A stretch of DNA of 64,000 nt from Meandrina meandrites (lineage: Eukaryota; Cnidaria; Anthozoa; Scleractinia; Meandrinidae), in contig OY855914.1 of the NCBI GenBank assembly GCA_963693305.1, forward strand, positions 25,774,472 to 25,838,471, read 5' to 3'. The first letter of the stretch is position 1. Each line of letters opens with the position of its first letter. Below the pieces are notes generated by a model. That model did no database searches. It was not told where the DNA came from and saw only the letters and a list, made by a program, of their open reading frames with translations. The position numbers and the translations under genes are program-made. Of this stretch, positions 20,101 to 33,051 are shown piece after piece.

Positions 20101-22853
20101 AGATTTGGATTTTAGTACCTGATGACGTCACGTGAAAATGATCTATTATGGCCCTTCAGTTTTGAAATTCTCGTTTATGTTCAAATTTTGATACAAAGTC
20201 TGTTGTTACTGCAACAAGCATTTGTTAAATCGAGTGTTTCTATATAAGTACTGTAGAATTAGTTGATCCATGCTCCACATTATTAATTAGCATGTAGTTT
20301 GCGACGTAAATAAATTTGATTGTCTTTATTGAATAAATTAATTTCGGGCTACCACCTCAGAGCTTCGGGCTAGTACAATGGAATAACAGCGCTTGCCCGA
20401 AGGGCAAGCTGATTTTTTGATTTTCGTCTCGCCCTGAAATGGCATAATTTTACCATGTATGCATTTCCACTTTAAAAGTATTCGAATTAGCTTTATTAGT
20501 AAAGTTACACCAAGAGTCGACAGAGCTATGATAGCCGCAAACAATACTTGTTTATGTGACGCACAAACCTCAAAGCACACTGAACACACTCAAATATTTG
20601 AGTAAAGCAGTACCTCTTGTGAACCTCTAATTTCAGAGGCATTCTAAAACAATATTGCTCATTGTCTTCAGGGATAGGGGCATTGTTTGTGCCCTTTGTC
20701 CTATTGTTCTTATGGCCAATCATGTGAGATGTTCAATGAGGTGCTGGTAGACTCAAAAATTTCCCTCTCTGGCCCTTCACCTCAGTCAATAAGTAATTAA
20801 TGTGTAAATACCAAAATTTAAAATAGGAGTGGCGGAAAAATGGCATACATCTTCAAGCTGATGTTGCAGAAACTGTCATTGGCTGGTGCTGTGGTTTGGT
20901 CATTGCTCATTATTGCCTTTTGAATCTTTTGTTTTTCTGCCAAAAATGATTTCAAAACCTGACAAGTACAACTTTTTTTAGCTCATTAACTTAAAAAATT
21001 GATTACATGTCTTTCCGACTTCAATATCAAGCAGGATAATTAAACAAATTCCTACTCAGCAGGGTGCCTACCCTATAAGTTTGACCTGATAACCATTTTC
21101 ATCAAAATTTAATCATATCTCTATTTTATTTTAAAGTTCACTTGAAATCAGTTGCAATCGTTTATTTAGCCTGAATTTCAACCACCTTCTCTAGCTGGTT
21201 ACTCAGGAGATCCACTTCATGGCAGTTACAAGATTTTATTTTTAATTTAACAAATTTATTTTAATTTTTGTGACAAAACTTGTATTGCCAGAATATTGCT
21301 TCAGGCCTTTGACATTCTTAATGAATTTCCTTAGTGATGTTTGATTTAGATATCTTTCTTCAGGCTAGTCAAACTAAATACCAAAAACATTTCCACTACA
21401 AAGATGATGAAGACACAACTAGCAAAAATATTGTAGAACTGATCCATGGTTGACGACCACATATATACACAATTGTACTTGAACATTTTAATCACAGACA
21501 ATGCATTTAAACACTTTTATGCTTGAATTTTAATCATTACGATAATAGCTTTGATTGCTTTTATTTCTAAGTTGTCAGTCGTACATTATAAGAAACAACA
21601 ACCATAGGAGGCTTTTAAAATTTCAATGCTTTTTCAGTAAATATACTTCAAATACAAAAAGGTTGCTGTGTTTGATTTAAATTACAAACTTGCTTCGGTC
21701 GAAGATCTGATATAAGATCTACAAATTTAATCTAATCTTCAACTCGCTGCTATTTGCAAATTAAATCACAAGAGCCAACAATGAAACAAACACCGGCTTA
21801 ATTTGAGCAAAATAATGTAGATTTCTTTGCATAAATAAACGAATCCCAGCCTAAACGTTAATTGACTAATGCTTTACTAACCGGATTCTCATCGCCTTCT
21901 TCGTCCGAGTCAGGGTTCAGTGGTTCTGCACAAACTGAAATATAAAGCGATCAAACTATCAGCTCTGTCCATGGAAATGAAGGCATTTTCATGCCTTGTA
22001 CAAACGAATTACTTACTTACGTGAAAAACTAAAAAGTTCGGAAAAACGTTCAAGCCTCCATTTGGTCGTACACACAAATTAATACCAACAATTTCGCGAA
22101 TTCAACGCTCGCCAGGTAGAGGAGTTTAAATCAAATTTTTCACGCATAAAAAAGCCGCGAACAGCGACAGTCTGTAAACAGCGAAGATGAAAACCACAAC
22201 CACAACTTCGTGTACATTTCGTAACTTACCTGACTGGCGCCTTGCATAGCGGTTTTTCGGTGGTTCTGAAATATTCAAAACAAACTGATCAGTTACAGAA
22301 GTTAAAGGGTCATTCCCTACAAAGTCTTCATCGCAAAATAATTAGCAAGATGAGCTAAAAAAGCACATTGCACTGCTGAATTCTACACTGCAACAAACAC
22401 AACGCTAAGCTGTGAACACAGAAGCTTAAGCTTAACAATAATCGTACAGCTAATGAGATCCGAAGTTCTAGGAGTCACAGGGAGTGAAAAGCTAATGAAA
22501 TAAACGCCTGAAGGGTTCTTGAAATCCTTCCGGAGTATCGAGACCTCGCTGCTGGCTGTAAACTACTAAATTTGATGAGTAGTGACTTATGGTAGCTTTG
22601 AACAGTTTATACCCATATCTTCGTCGTCGTCGTCATCATCATCGGAATTTCCATCACCATTCACCTCCTCACTCTGAAAGCTAACGCCTTTCGATTTTCT
22701 TTTTGTTCCGTCCTTGGAGCGCTTTTCTTTCAGTTTGAGTTTCATGAAATAATTGGCTGCAAACTCGACAATATCTTCAGGTTTCTCTTGCAAAACGTGA
22801 ACTGTGAATTCTTGCAGAAGGTCCGTAAAGCCGGCGGGAAGTTCCAAATCCAT
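11187..22853 (-). CDS. PRKAR2: cAMP-dependent protein kinase type II regulatory subunit, 14 exons, 388 aa
   Basis: Binds and inhibits the PKA catalytic subunit until cAMP binds. Exons in transcript order: 22853-22613, 22265-22230, 21934-21882, 18771-18688, 17629-17523, 16919-16874, 15946-15885, 15701-15656, 15269-15222, 14803-14750, 14241-14167, 13826-13761, 12545-12419, 11308-11187. They sum to 1167 nt with unbroken phase. Residues 1-45 are the RII docking/dimerisation domain ([14 protein letters not shown], then [12 protein letters not shown]). An acidic linker (seven Asp in a row) precedes RRQSVCAE, the autophosphorylatable inhibitor site that marks type II. Two phosphate-binding cassettes, [17 protein letters not shown] and [17 protein letters not shown], show both cAMP sites are intact. 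The C-terminus ([14 protein letters not shown]) is typical. An in-frame ATG at 22901 was not chosen because residues from 22853 match the family start. Length is close to vertebrate RII (about 400 aa). Confidence 0.96.
11395..11775. repeat. Dispersed repeat, copy 1 (PRKAR2 last intron)
   Basis: Shares blocks with 58128-58432: gtgaaattttaagagg, agggatagaagaaag, tttgagaaaatctatctctt, aaaacaccgctaaacata, cttgaaacgggagcgagata and cttcaggt. The two copies are diverged, with an extra block of about 80 bp here. Confidence 0.65.
11845..11945 (-). repeat. tRNA-like SINE remnant, minus strand
   Basis: On the minus strand a B-box-like GGGTTTGATTCCCGTCGGGG is followed by actcagattttttc, the same layout as the SINE head at 7684. 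The A-box half is degraded. It lies in the last PRKAR2 intron. Confidence 0.45.
12665..12754. repeat. Hairpin with 35-bp arms
   Basis: TACGTAGAATTG, a T run and GTTTATTGGCGCTTAAA pair with TTTAAGCGCCAATTAAC, an A run and CAATTTTACGTA around a loop of about 11 nt. It is a small foldback element in a PRKAR2 intron. Confidence 0.75.
13033..13263. repeat. Imperfect direct repeat followed by a poly-C run
   Basis: Two copies of tcaaacactctttgtagagt/aagaacaggataaaagagta lie at about 13033 and 13117. A (C)21 run follows at 13243-13263. The surrounding cgtgattcgtgat-like words suggest a degenerate repeat from 12800 on. Confidence 0.6.
16068..16565. mobile_element. Pogo/Tigger-like MITE remnant
   Basis: The left end CAGTCAAACCTTGATTATCC follows a TA dinucleotide, and gagtccagataatcgaaaat follows inside. 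The right side holds aatccagataatcgaggtcg and gataatcaagg in inverted orientation. The CAGTCAAACC/GATTATCC end resembles pogo-Tigger family termini. The right terminus is eroded. It is intronic in PRKAR2. Confidence 0.55.
17069..17483. mobile_element. TA-flanked MITE (mariner/pogo type), 415 bp
   Basis: Ends CAGTAAACACCCACATATAA and TTATACGTGGGTGTTTACTG are inverted repeats extending through AGAACCTAG. Both are flanked by TA, as in Tc1/mariner-group targets. The interior repeats ataagaaccta several times and has no coding frame. It ends about 40 bp from the donor of the PRKAR2 exon at 17523-17629. Confidence 0.82.
17990..18655 (+). repeat. tRNA-derived SINE split by a foldback element
   Basis: The head (gggatagcacagtggtgaga, then cctgggttcaatt) is at 17990-18055. 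The body (cccggaccgagtgtcatatg; ccccaggttctcgggttttc; aaaaaccaacacttctaaat) resumes at 18462. Removing the 402-bp insert and one AATT restores GGGTTCAATTCCCGG, a B-box promoter sequence. Confidence 0.8.
18056..18457. mobile_element. 402-bp foldback element, copy 2 (opposite orientation)
   Basis: Same ends and length as the copy at 8677-9078, again flanked by AATT (18052-18055 and 18458-18461). The asymmetric 18-bp segment containing ttttaaaataagagagct lies on the left arm here and on the right arm in copy 1, so the two are inserted in opposite orientation. It splits the SINE at 17990-18655 inside a PRKAR2 intron. Confidence 0.9.
19565..20130 (+). repeat. Dispersed repeat copy with internal palindrome
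   Basis: Shares order and wording with the minus strand of about 34770-35010: ttttcactgtcatgcaataa, aggtctgtgcg, gcacaaatttacagagccca and gtatggatccgccatatt. The hairpin ccgccatattggtgca/gtgcaccaatatggcgg lies at 19752-19792. It is in the PRKAR2 intron between 18771 and 21882. Confidence 0.6.
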
Positions 22854-25147
22854 ATTGCCCTTTTTAAATCTCCTAGAATAATTCTTCCACGCTAAAAGCA
22901 ACTATCTATTTTGTAGTTTTAACCGATAACTCTCATTTCTAGTGCTTGAGCTGCCGTTGTTGTGAACAAATACATCTGCGGAAAGATCCTGGTTACACAG
23001 TCACGGCGCCTGCGTGATACTTTGGCGGCAAACGTCATTCAAGACAGAGCAACCATACTGACAGCCAATCAGATCAATGAATTTTGATAACTAGCCAATC
23101 GTCTTGCGAGGCTGTCAGTTTGTTTACTTTTTGAGGGTTTCCTTGGCAGTAAATGATCGTTTGGAAAACTCTACAAGTTTTCTGTACTTGCAAATAAACT
23201 GAAAAGCAACATAATATTCCTATAAGTGGAGTCAAAATAAATGAATAAAAGTGGCCATTTAGCTACGTTCTTACCGAGTGCTCATTTTCATTCAATGAAA
23301 CGAATTATTTGAACGAATTTTGTTCTCTGTCGCTAGAGCCAGACCATCATATCACCATGAACTAAATTCGTCGATTTTTTTATGCCGATTTTAGGCTGTC
23401 AGCAATTTTGTCAAATCATCGGCGATCAGAAAGATATTGACTTATATTTTCAGTGTTATTCTTCTTTTGCTTTGCGTACTTTGCATGGTTACCATTCGTA
23501 ACATGTGGTGTTGTCTGGTATTTTAATTTCAATGGTCTGTATACATGTCATGCAAATTGTCGACTATATAACCTATTGTAGATTAAATTACCTAGGATGT
23601 GGATATTCTTTTACCCGCGATGTAAGATAAGATAAATAAAACATTTTACAGCCACCATCTAACCAAGTAATGGGCTGAATTGTGATAACTTTATAACGTC
23701 TGCTAAAGCTTACTGTCAACTGTATTCCGCGGACGAAAGAGACCTAATTAATATTTAAAATAGTACGAACTACAAGCCGGCCGGCTGTCATCGAAAACTT
23801 CGAAATGTAAATTACAAAAAAAAGAAATAACAATTCCAATTTAGCCTTCAATATGACTTGACAGAAGTTGTCTCGCAAGTCCCTTTCGCCAGGGTTTAAC
23901 TGCCGATATAAATCAACCGACAGATGAAATTGACAACACTATACGAGATTTTCTTTTTGCGTCTGCACGATATTAATTTACAGTAGCTTTATTTTCTCGC
24001 TGCAACGAAAGCTTAATGTAGTTTTATTGTATATTCTAAAGTAGCATTTTTTGCGTCAACAAAGACGCTCCGTTGGGCGTTAACTGCAGCATTTCATTTT
24101 TCTCAATTTGTCTCATTACTCGCTAGTATTTCCAAGCACTGATATTTTAATTCAAACGGTCGAAAGATGACGCAAATGATTTAGTTGTAAAATCCAAACT
24201 TTCTAGAATAATCTCTTTAAAACTTCAAACCACCCACAGAAAAGTAATGAAATCATTGGAGCGGCACTTAACGAATTGAATGTGCATATGATTCAAGCTT
24301 ATAACTAATAAACCGTCCAGGATGTTTTCCGATCAAAAATTCGACGGCTTTTTTTTTTTTTTTTTCGCTTTTTCGTTTTTTATCATTTTAAATTCTTTTT
24401 CTCGTCTAAACAATATCACAGACCAGACAATGCTTTAATGAAAGGCCACATAGTCAGTATGAACTGTTCTGCGCGAAATAAAGCTTGCTTGCCCTAAAAT
24501 AACAGAATTAACTATTGCAAGCCACCCGGCCTATATAATGTATCTTCGCTATTTACCAACGTGCAGCACCTCGCTCGCAATTTGCGCACGAAAAAAGCAT
24601 CTTAGGCTTTTGACAGAATTACTTCAAGTTTAAATTCTGGACTACATGACTAATAACTTTAAGTTATAAGCGCCACAGGAAGGGAAAATATTTTTTTCGT
24701 AAAGAATCAAAACAAAATCGATTTTATACCGCAGGCCGGCCATACATCAGCTTATAAGCTTACTTTTTCCATTATTAGGAAAACCAGAACGCTGCCAAAT
24801 TTAACAGCTACTGTGCTCGGATACTTGGCTAAATTTTACCATATATTTGGGCTTGTTTACTCGGCGAGCAGCAACCTCTATGCTTTTGAAAGCTTTTATC
24901 TAATTTCAGATAAAGATACTCGCTTAGCCGAGCAATTTCAAGTCGCGTCCATCGCCCTAACCATGGGGAAGTGACCAAACCATAAAAATTAACCGCTAAA
25001 TTCATGAGCTTTGGGTTACAGCATCTACATTACAGATCGTTCTTCGTTAGTATAATGGTCTTGGCAAACTAGAATCCTAGAAGCTAGAGTAAATATTAGA
25101 ACAATTTTATTTTTCGGAACAGAATAAAACAGGCAGGTCTTTATTAC

Positions 25148-25268
25148 CTGGCGATGAAGTCAGTTCGTCATTGTAACTCGGCGGCGTTGGTGGCTGTGGA
25201 TTTCGATTCTTTTTTCCCCACGGAAAGAACACTCTTTTCATTCGCTTCCAACTACTGCTGTTGGCCAT
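25148..25268 (-). CDS. Candidate alternative first coding exon upstream of PRKAR2 (40 aa + 1 nt)
   Basis: On the minus strand an ATG in fair context (AATAATGGCC) opens a 40-codon frame. It starts MANSSSWKRMKRVFFPWGKK and ends PPTPPSYNDELTSSP, followed by the donor CCAG|GTAATA. The exon ends in phase 1, the same phase as PRKAR2 exon 1, so splicing to the exon at 22265 would continue in frame into [12 protein letters not shown]. The product would have a basic, Trp-containing N-terminus in place of the docking domain. No other minus-strand acceptor exon was found between this exon and PRKAR2 exon 1. It could instead belong to an unrelated gene or be chance. The coding feel (Pro-rich, Ser-rich, no stops) is moderate. 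Confidence 0.4.
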
Positions 25269-26659
25269 TATTGGCAGCGAACCGATAAGATATAAGCAAG
25301 GAAATTCCCCCAACACTCCACGGAGGACCTCCGTTTAGCGCTCTGGTTCTATTTTGCTAACGGAGGTTAAGCGCACTCGATCGCTCGGCTGTCAATATGG
25401 TTTGGAAGAGGGCAAATGCATTTCAAATCCGATTCGGCTATTTGTGGTTTTTCTCGAGTCCTATTGTTGCTGTTCAGCTGCCCTGATTACCATTAAAATA
25501 AATGCAGAGCAGACGATTTGTGAATTTAGTTAGATTCGACTAGATACTAATGGCTAGATATGCAGATTAGCGAGTCATTTATTTGCAACGCACGTCACAA
25601 ACAAGGAAAGTCAAAGAAACCGCATAGTGCCCAGCTCTCACGGCCAGAAAAACGTTCCCTTATACGGAAGTAAAGCGACGAGCAGACAACGAAAGCGACA
25701 CCCATGGAAACCCAAGCTGGGTTAAAACTATGTAAACAGACATTTTCATAACAGTTTTATAGTCGTTTTACATGCCCAAAAGCAACAAAAGAGGGTATTA
25801 TCTTATCGAGAAAAAAATATAAAAAAAATTTGAAGTGATATTTGCGGCTTGTCTGCCACACATTCGTGTTAACACTGTCACGCTCTCCCATTGGCCAATC
25901 GAATTAGCCATGCCAAGTATTAAATTAATATATTATTCAAACCAGTGTAAGGATATTCTCATTCTAGAATATCGTTTGGAAATCTAATTCACAAGTATTA
26001 ATTTGCGGTTTATCTTTCGCTCAATGTTTTAATTTGAAGTTTCTCAACGAAACCATCCACGGCTTCACCAACTTATTAAAATCTAAAAGATTGGCTAAAA
26101 TAAAATTTTGTAGAAAAATAATTGCACATCGATGTCAGAAGGATTTTTGATAGTCACTTGTTTCTACATTTGTTCAAAGCGTATCTTCCACCAGAATGTA
26201 TAAAATATTATGGCTGAAGAAATAACTGAAGCTTTCGTTCGTTCGTAAATTACAGCACAGTATGTGTTAAATAGAAACAACGCTATCTTTTAACAAGACA
26301 AAACTTGCTCGCGCTGAATATTTTAATACCGAGGAGATAAGCTTTTCTCTCCTTCAACAATGTTATTTTATGCTGATTTAAACTTTTCAAACGACTTATT
26401 GCTACTGTTTTGACATGAATTTGGCATTGTTTAGAGTTATATATACAAGAGTAGTCACAGGAAATTGTATTTTTGCGCAATAGATGTCTGGTCAATTACT
26501 GAATGGGAGCAAAAGCTTTGTTTAATAATTAAAAATTTTTATGGTGAATTTACTTGTGTGGAGAAAAGTTCTGCGGGAATTATTCATTAGCTGATACATC
26601 AGTTGTATGTAGAACAATGCCTGGCTTCACTAAATGTTGTATTTTACAACTGGACGGCA

Positions 26660-26660
<1 letters not shown>

Positions 26661-26735
<75 letters not shown>
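26661..26735 (+). repeat. (TTA)n microsatellite, about 25 units
   Basis: An uninterrupted TTA/ATT run of about 75 bp. It creates poly-Leu and poly-Ile open frames that are not genes. Confidence 0.98.
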
Positions 26736-27796
26736 GAGTCAGTTATTTCCAGGATTGAACCCAGGTATTTTTTAATGAGTACGTATTTCATGTTTGACAA
26801 GTGGGTTGTTTGCGATTTTCAAAATACTTCATATTTGACACAACTATGTTCAGATGTTTGTTTTGGTAAACATTGAACAATAAGGACACTTTGTGACGCT
26901 TATCATAAGGAGGGTGCATCTCATAAGCGTTCAATCGTGGACACATCAGACCGATAGTCTCCTTTTCAACTGCTCACCAACAAGGAGAAGTGAGGACTCT
27001 GGGAACGTAACTGGATTGGAATTCCAAAGTTGCACCCGTACTCGATCTGAAGATCACTGGTGGCCTCCAGGTTGTGGCTGATCACACCGAGTTAAATTCT
27101 TGTCCGAGCGCGTTATTGTATAGTTTTCAAGTACTTTAAAAGAATATCGTTTGGGATCGATGAAGAGAACCCAGACTAAAGAGACAGTTCGTATATTATA
27201 AGTATAGCGCAAATTGCGACTTCCGAAAAGAATCTGAGACGAGCGGAAGACTACGATTCACTCGCGAGGCAGCTGGCTGAACTTTTCGGCGCTTCAAACG
27301 TTCGCGCGCACTTCGAGTCGATATTTCGAGAGAGAAACAAATCCACGTTCTTATCATTCTACTGGGCTAAGAGATGGAAATATGTTGCTTATAAGCGAGT
27401 AGTCTGTTTTTAGATTCCCATATTTGTAAATTTACCGCGCACCGTGACCATATAGAACAGGCTCGATTTCCAGCCGTGTTGTGAGCCCGCGTTCCTTGCC
27501 CCATTTGTTTGCGAGGGAATAGTTCCAACGCTGTAGGATGCCATACTAAAACCAAGAAGTTACGGGACTCTCCAGGTTTTAATACTTTGGCTTTTATAGT
27601 TTATGTAAGTAACGGTTAAAACTGCATCAACAACGATCCGAATGAACGGCCGAGTGAACAGCCCAGCATGCTATGTGCATAAGCTCATGAATCTCTGAAC
27701 AAACAGACCGAGCAGACGAAGGTCGAGAATGCAGAAAGTCATCTACACGACTGTCTGACTAGAGGGCTTAATTGAGTGGTAAAATGAAGTCATTAT

Positions 27797-27984
27797 ATAT
27801 TTATGTTTGTATGACTAACGGATGCAATCTGCACCAACGGCGCAAAATGGATGAACGGAAGAATTAACAGCCAGACAGGTGGATTGGCATGTATTTATGT
27901 TTGTATGACTAACGGATGCGATCTGCACCAACGGCGCAAAATGGATGAACGGAAGAATTAACAGCCAGACAGGTGCATTGGCAC
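27797..27984 (+). repeat. 94-bp tandem duplication
   Basis: ttatgtttgtatgactaacg, then gcaccaacggcgcaaaatgg, occurs at 27801 and again at 27895 with only one or two differences before the copies end near 27984. The near-identity implies a recent event. Confidence 0.92.
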
Positions 27985-30900
27985 CTGAAAGCCTGAGGAG
28001 ACAAACCGGACAAACAAGAAAGCCTAAAATACAGACAATCATCTATGCAAATGACTGACTGTGGTGTCTTACTAAGCAGACGTGTTGTCCCTATGATATT
28101 TTATCCAGTCAGGTGAATGAACAGCTGAATGAACAGCCCAAAATGTTTGTTGGGAGGCGGATGACAACGGCTGGAAATCGAGCTTATATATGGCTCGGAC
28201 TACTCAAAATGAGATCTATTGAAACTAAAAAGACGACCTCAGAAACGAAATTTAACAGCTGATTTACATTGGATTGTCAAACAAACACTGAATTTCTGCG
28301 CTTTGGCGGGAAAGTAGACAGACTTAACTGGTTATTTATTTATTCTCAATAAATTATCGATCGAAACTTGGCGGCCGCCCATTTGGAAAATAGCACGAGA
28401 AGACACTGAGGGTGAAGTTTTTCTGACAAATTTCAATTATCGTCCCCAAAGTCCCTTTCGCTTCTCTTAGCCGGCGGAGCCTTGCCTCGAGAGAACGATG
28501 GGCTCTGGTGACAAACGATGTTCAGTCCTAGATTCAGAACGTTGTTGTGGATGTTAAGTTGACACGACACAAACGTAAAGTGAAAATCTGTTTCGGAGCG
28601 AGGAAACAGTATTTTGGTCAGCAAACGCAGCCACTTTTGTCAATTAATTAAATATTACGGTCCGTGAGTATAATGAAAAATGAATTACATTTTTATCGAT
28701 GTAATAGCGTGAAAATTGGGTCAGGTGACCAAGATTGCGCCGTAACCATTATTGTCTCAAGTTTTACTCACACACGGCACAGAAAATTTTGTGAAAACTT
28801 ACAAAAGCATGACAGACAATACTGCAAGGCTGATCGTACTACATAAAAAGTAAACTTTGTGAGACACCAACACGACTAGAACATTAGCAGCATTTTCATT
28901 TGCGGTCCCTTGCTTTAAGTTGTGCTTTTACAAAAGCATGTTCATATCTAAAGAGATACAAAAGCTGAGTTGATATGAGTAGTGATCTAGCGACAAAGTT
29001 GAACATCTCTTTCGTTTTTTTGTTACATTTCTAGCTTGCGTGCCTGGCGTCGAAAGGGGAGAGGGGAGAGAGGGGGTATGCCCTCCCTCCCTCCCTCGCT
29101 ATTTTTTGCGCCTGCCGCACAGACTGTCAAGCTTCAATTTCTGACGTGCGGAAGCCGACTTCCAGACGGATATGACCTATGCGCAAAGAGGGATTGTGAT
29201 AGGTTATAAATAGACCCATTCACTTTGTAGTCACAAGTCTAGTTAAAAATAAAATTAATGCAAATAATGATATTTGACTCATGTAACAACCTTGGGATAT
29301 TTAAGTTATCCTTTTAACCTCTTTCCTTTTCATGCGGCCGTAGAACGTTTCATGTCGTACAGTAGAGGAAACGAAAAAAAATTCAAGTAGTGTGACTTGT
29401 TCTTGGGGATATATTCCGTTTTTGTACAAAAAAGGACCTTTTTAGAATTCCTTCTACAATTCTTCGCCGTGCTAATTCGAAGTTTTTTACTTTATTTTCA
29501 AAAAAAGTTCAAAAATATTTTTGGTTTGTTTTTCTTTACAGCGAGATTTTCCTAAATGTATTCATGTTTTAAAAAGCAATCAGCCTTGAGTCGCCGGCGG
29601 TATCAACAGAAAACCTTATCTTCAAAGAAATAAGAGCAACTTGTCAATTTTAATTAAAACCGCAACAACTAGAAAGTCTAAATTACCAACTTTGCCGCTC
29701 GAATGGCGACGACCGGTCCGACTCTTCGCTGCTTAGCACTCGATCTGCTGTCTCGCAGAATATCATTTCACGCTTGTATCGTTTCGCGCCACGGGTTTGA
29801 GAAACTAGGCACGCTGTTTATATAATATGACCATGAAAAGGTAAGAGTTTAGTTTACGTGTTTCTAAATGCCACTATGAATTGTTTTCACTGAGCGATAA
29901 TTGTATTTACATAATTGTACAGGGGAGTTCATATTTATTACCACGCCACACTCAAAGAAGGCCATTACGAACTTCAGCCTTTGTTTTCGCACGTGTGTGT
30001 TGGAAAATGGATTTTGTATCGAGTTCTGTGAACGTTTCGATCTTTAGAAAGATCGCTTTGGGCCGTTAAAGACTTAAATAACATGCTATATATTTTCATG
30101 TAATGCTGCCTTAGAAAGCCTTAAATTGGACAAGTTTCGTTGCAAGTGTATCGACACAAACGGATAGTTCAAGAACGGAAGCCCACTCGGCATCAACAAA
30201 ATAAAACTCATTGCCACAAAATTTGATCAGGGCAATTGCAATCGTTTACATGCGGAAAATTACTATCGAATTTACTTCCAAACACATGAAACTCAACGAA
30301 CCCTTTTACGATATTGACTAGAAAAGCTACACTTAATTAAGAAAATACAAGTTATTCATTCGCATTAATTCCCATAGTCGTAGAGAGTTCAATTCATCAC
30401 TTGATGTTATTTCCTTGCAACATATTCTCTTCAGTGAACCGAATTGAAAAAAAAAATAGCGGTTTAACCAATAGCCTATAAAATTATAGAAATATGACAG
30501 ACTGGCTTCTCTTTGGGCGCTTTTTGTGGCTTACGGAAAGGAGAATTTTCAATATTTTCCGTTCTCAGTTATATTACTTAATACGAAGGAAAGAAATTGA
30601 ATATGACTGTAATGTTGCCTAATGCTGTTTAAATGGATCATGGATTGGAAATGTTTGAAAATTTTTGCAATTTGCAGAAGAAGCATGGTGTTTTTTTAGT
30701 CTGTTGTTGAATTTTCTGTGAGAAGATTATAAGAGGCAAGATTCAAATACCAAACGATGGTGACAGTCTTGAGGCACGATTAGCTACAATTGACACGTGG
30801 TAGGTCACGTGCTTGACTAGCCGCGCCACGCTAAACTGTCGTCTCAATTCTCCAATTGTTCCCGCCTCTTATGAGAACGGCGAGAAACGTAACCGTTATG

Positions 30901-31756
30901 AGAAATTAGGCAACCGTCTTCATTAAGCTCTGCGTCTCTGGTATAAACACTCTCACAACATGAGCAGTTAAATTCCAACAGTCAGATCAGCTGAGCCAGC
31001 GTTATTCATACGTTTTGCGGTCACTGAGGTAAAAGTTATCAAGCTCAACCACATTCGCACGACCCATATCAACACACTGATTATTCTAGATAACACAAAA
31101 AAAGATTTATCCAATAATTATTTATCACTTGAAGCTGGAAGCAAGCGAGGCGTGTAAAGGCGATTTGGTTGAGCTACTCTCTCTAGTCCACTCGGCGTTT
31201 TGTTCAAGCTGTCACCAGTCTCTTTTAGCGAAGCTTTTGTTCACTTGATCGACAACCAAATCTCTTTATACCTGACAAAGAAAACTGAGACTTGCGGAGA
31301 CTGAATTAGTCAACAGCCTATAAAATTTATTTTTATTATAACTTAACTCTGCATTGAAAATATTACCAAAAAAAAAATAAATAAAAGCGCAGTTTTTAAT
31401 TTTCCTCTTGCTGTTTTTCATAATTTTATCCTATCGTTTGTTTATATCAATGTTATATCAATTGTCTTCGTTGTGGACGGAAGTTTTAGAGAATAGCTAA
31501 ACGGATTGGATAATTAAACTGTGAAGGCAGACTATATTTTTATTCAATCATAGCCGACATATATTTTCCTTGAGCCGCGGCTAATGACCTGACTAAAGAA
31601 AAGCTATTTGTTTTTAAAATACATTCTTTTTTATATTTCGATCCTGCTCACGATGAGAATCATGTCATCTCTTGTTTCTATCCCTCCACCGTGAAAAATA
31701 ATTTTATTTATTCCGCGGTCGTCTGCTCCCTTTTACAAAAATGAACAGGTTGCCAA

Positions 31757-31830
31757 TGTGTGGCTTCATGGCTCGGTAGAGCATCGTACGGTATCTCGCA
31801 GATCACGGGTTCAATGCAAGCGCAGAAGTT
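31757..31830 (+). repeat. tRNA-like fragment (degenerate)
   Basis: An A-box-like TGGCTCGGTAGAGC and a B-box-like GGGTTCAATGC lie about 35 nt apart with no clean cloverleaf. It is best read as an old tRNA-derived SINE head. Confidence 0.35.
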
Positions 31831-33051
31831 TGTTTCAAAGTTCTCTTCTCCAATTTCTTAAAGATATCACGTCATGTTGTCATATTTTCAACCAATCGGG
31901 TTGGCACATTAATAACAGTAAGTGACGTCAAAGACGTCTTTACCATATCAGAAGTCCATATCTCGCGGGTGTTAAATATTCCCCAGTTTTGGTTGCGTCA
32001 CGTGACGTGTTCAGACCAATAGCGCGTGCGAGAAATATTTGATGGATTATACAAAACAATATCTGGCATTTCGCTTTGAATGTCACAGAATGATTCTAAC
32101 GGTAACAATACCACGTGCTATTAGCCGAATACATTCAAATTATTTCTAACAGGACATGTAACAAAAAATATATACTTCCTTATTCCATTTCATTCAATAG
32201 TTCTTTTAATTTTTTTTTTGGAAAAAATACGGACTGATCGACAGGTTACACGGAGATCCTAATTGCTGGATATTAAACAAAGCGTTCACCACTATTTAAT
32301 TACCTCTTTTGTACTTAATTTTGTTGTATTTATAACAAAGGGATTTCGGTTTCTTTAGTGATATTTACGAATAACAAACAGCTGGGTTACAGAGGATTTA
32401 TCAGGATAATTCGGTATATTTGCACGGCCGGTCAACAATAATTAATTACAAGTCTTCAGGATTTATAACGATATTAGAAATCCATAAACCCTTTTTGCCT
32501 TTTGCTGAATTGATTAAGAAATAAATAGCGCCCACTAGAAGAGGTTTGACCAAAGGATTAATGCTAAATGAATATTTAATTGCCATTTTTGCTTGTTATA
32601 AATCACAGTTATATTATCAGAAAATATAAACAGTGTATTTTTAACGACAGGGAGAACATAGGAAAAGCTCAATAGCTGCTCTTCACACCTCATTTTACTT
32701 AACCGACCTCAGCAGAAAAACAGAAATTACGAAAAACAGGCTCAGAAACGCTGCAAACGACAAAATAAAGACCGTGTAATTGTTAAATCCATTTGTAATG
32801 GTCAAAGCTTTTAGAGAAGTTTTCATCCGACTCGCAGTTTTAAACAGATTGATTGCACAATGCTTACAACTAAAGCTAACCTCGATCGAGTAGTTTAAGT
32901 TTATAACGGTTAATCAATCTAAGGTATGGTACGGTAAACGCAAACGGTAAACAGACAGGCAACAAACAAATACTTGGCGAAATCCGTCTATAACAAACGC
33001 AAAGTAAATACGGTTTCGTATATATAGATGATAAGCAAGTTATTTACTCAC

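Larger units (their letters stand above)
22854..33051. other. Gene-poor, AT-rich stretch upstream of PRKAR2 exon 1
   Basis: Apart from the exon-like piece at 25148-25268, I find no supported coding region. The stretch holds a (TTA)n microsatellite (26661-26735), a 94-bp tandem duplication (27797-27984), a tRNA-like fragment (31757-31830) and many T- or A-runs. If the exon at 33052-33136 belongs to PRKAR2, this whole stretch is its first intron. Otherwise it is intergenic. Confidence 0.5.

Noticed and set aside
22854..22901. Upstream in-frame ATG as the PRKAR2 start
   Set aside because: It would add 16 residues not seen in the family; the start at 22853 aligns with the usual RII N-terminus.
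26554..26876. Poly-Leu and poly-Ile proteins
   Set aside because: Translation of the (TTA)n microsatellite.
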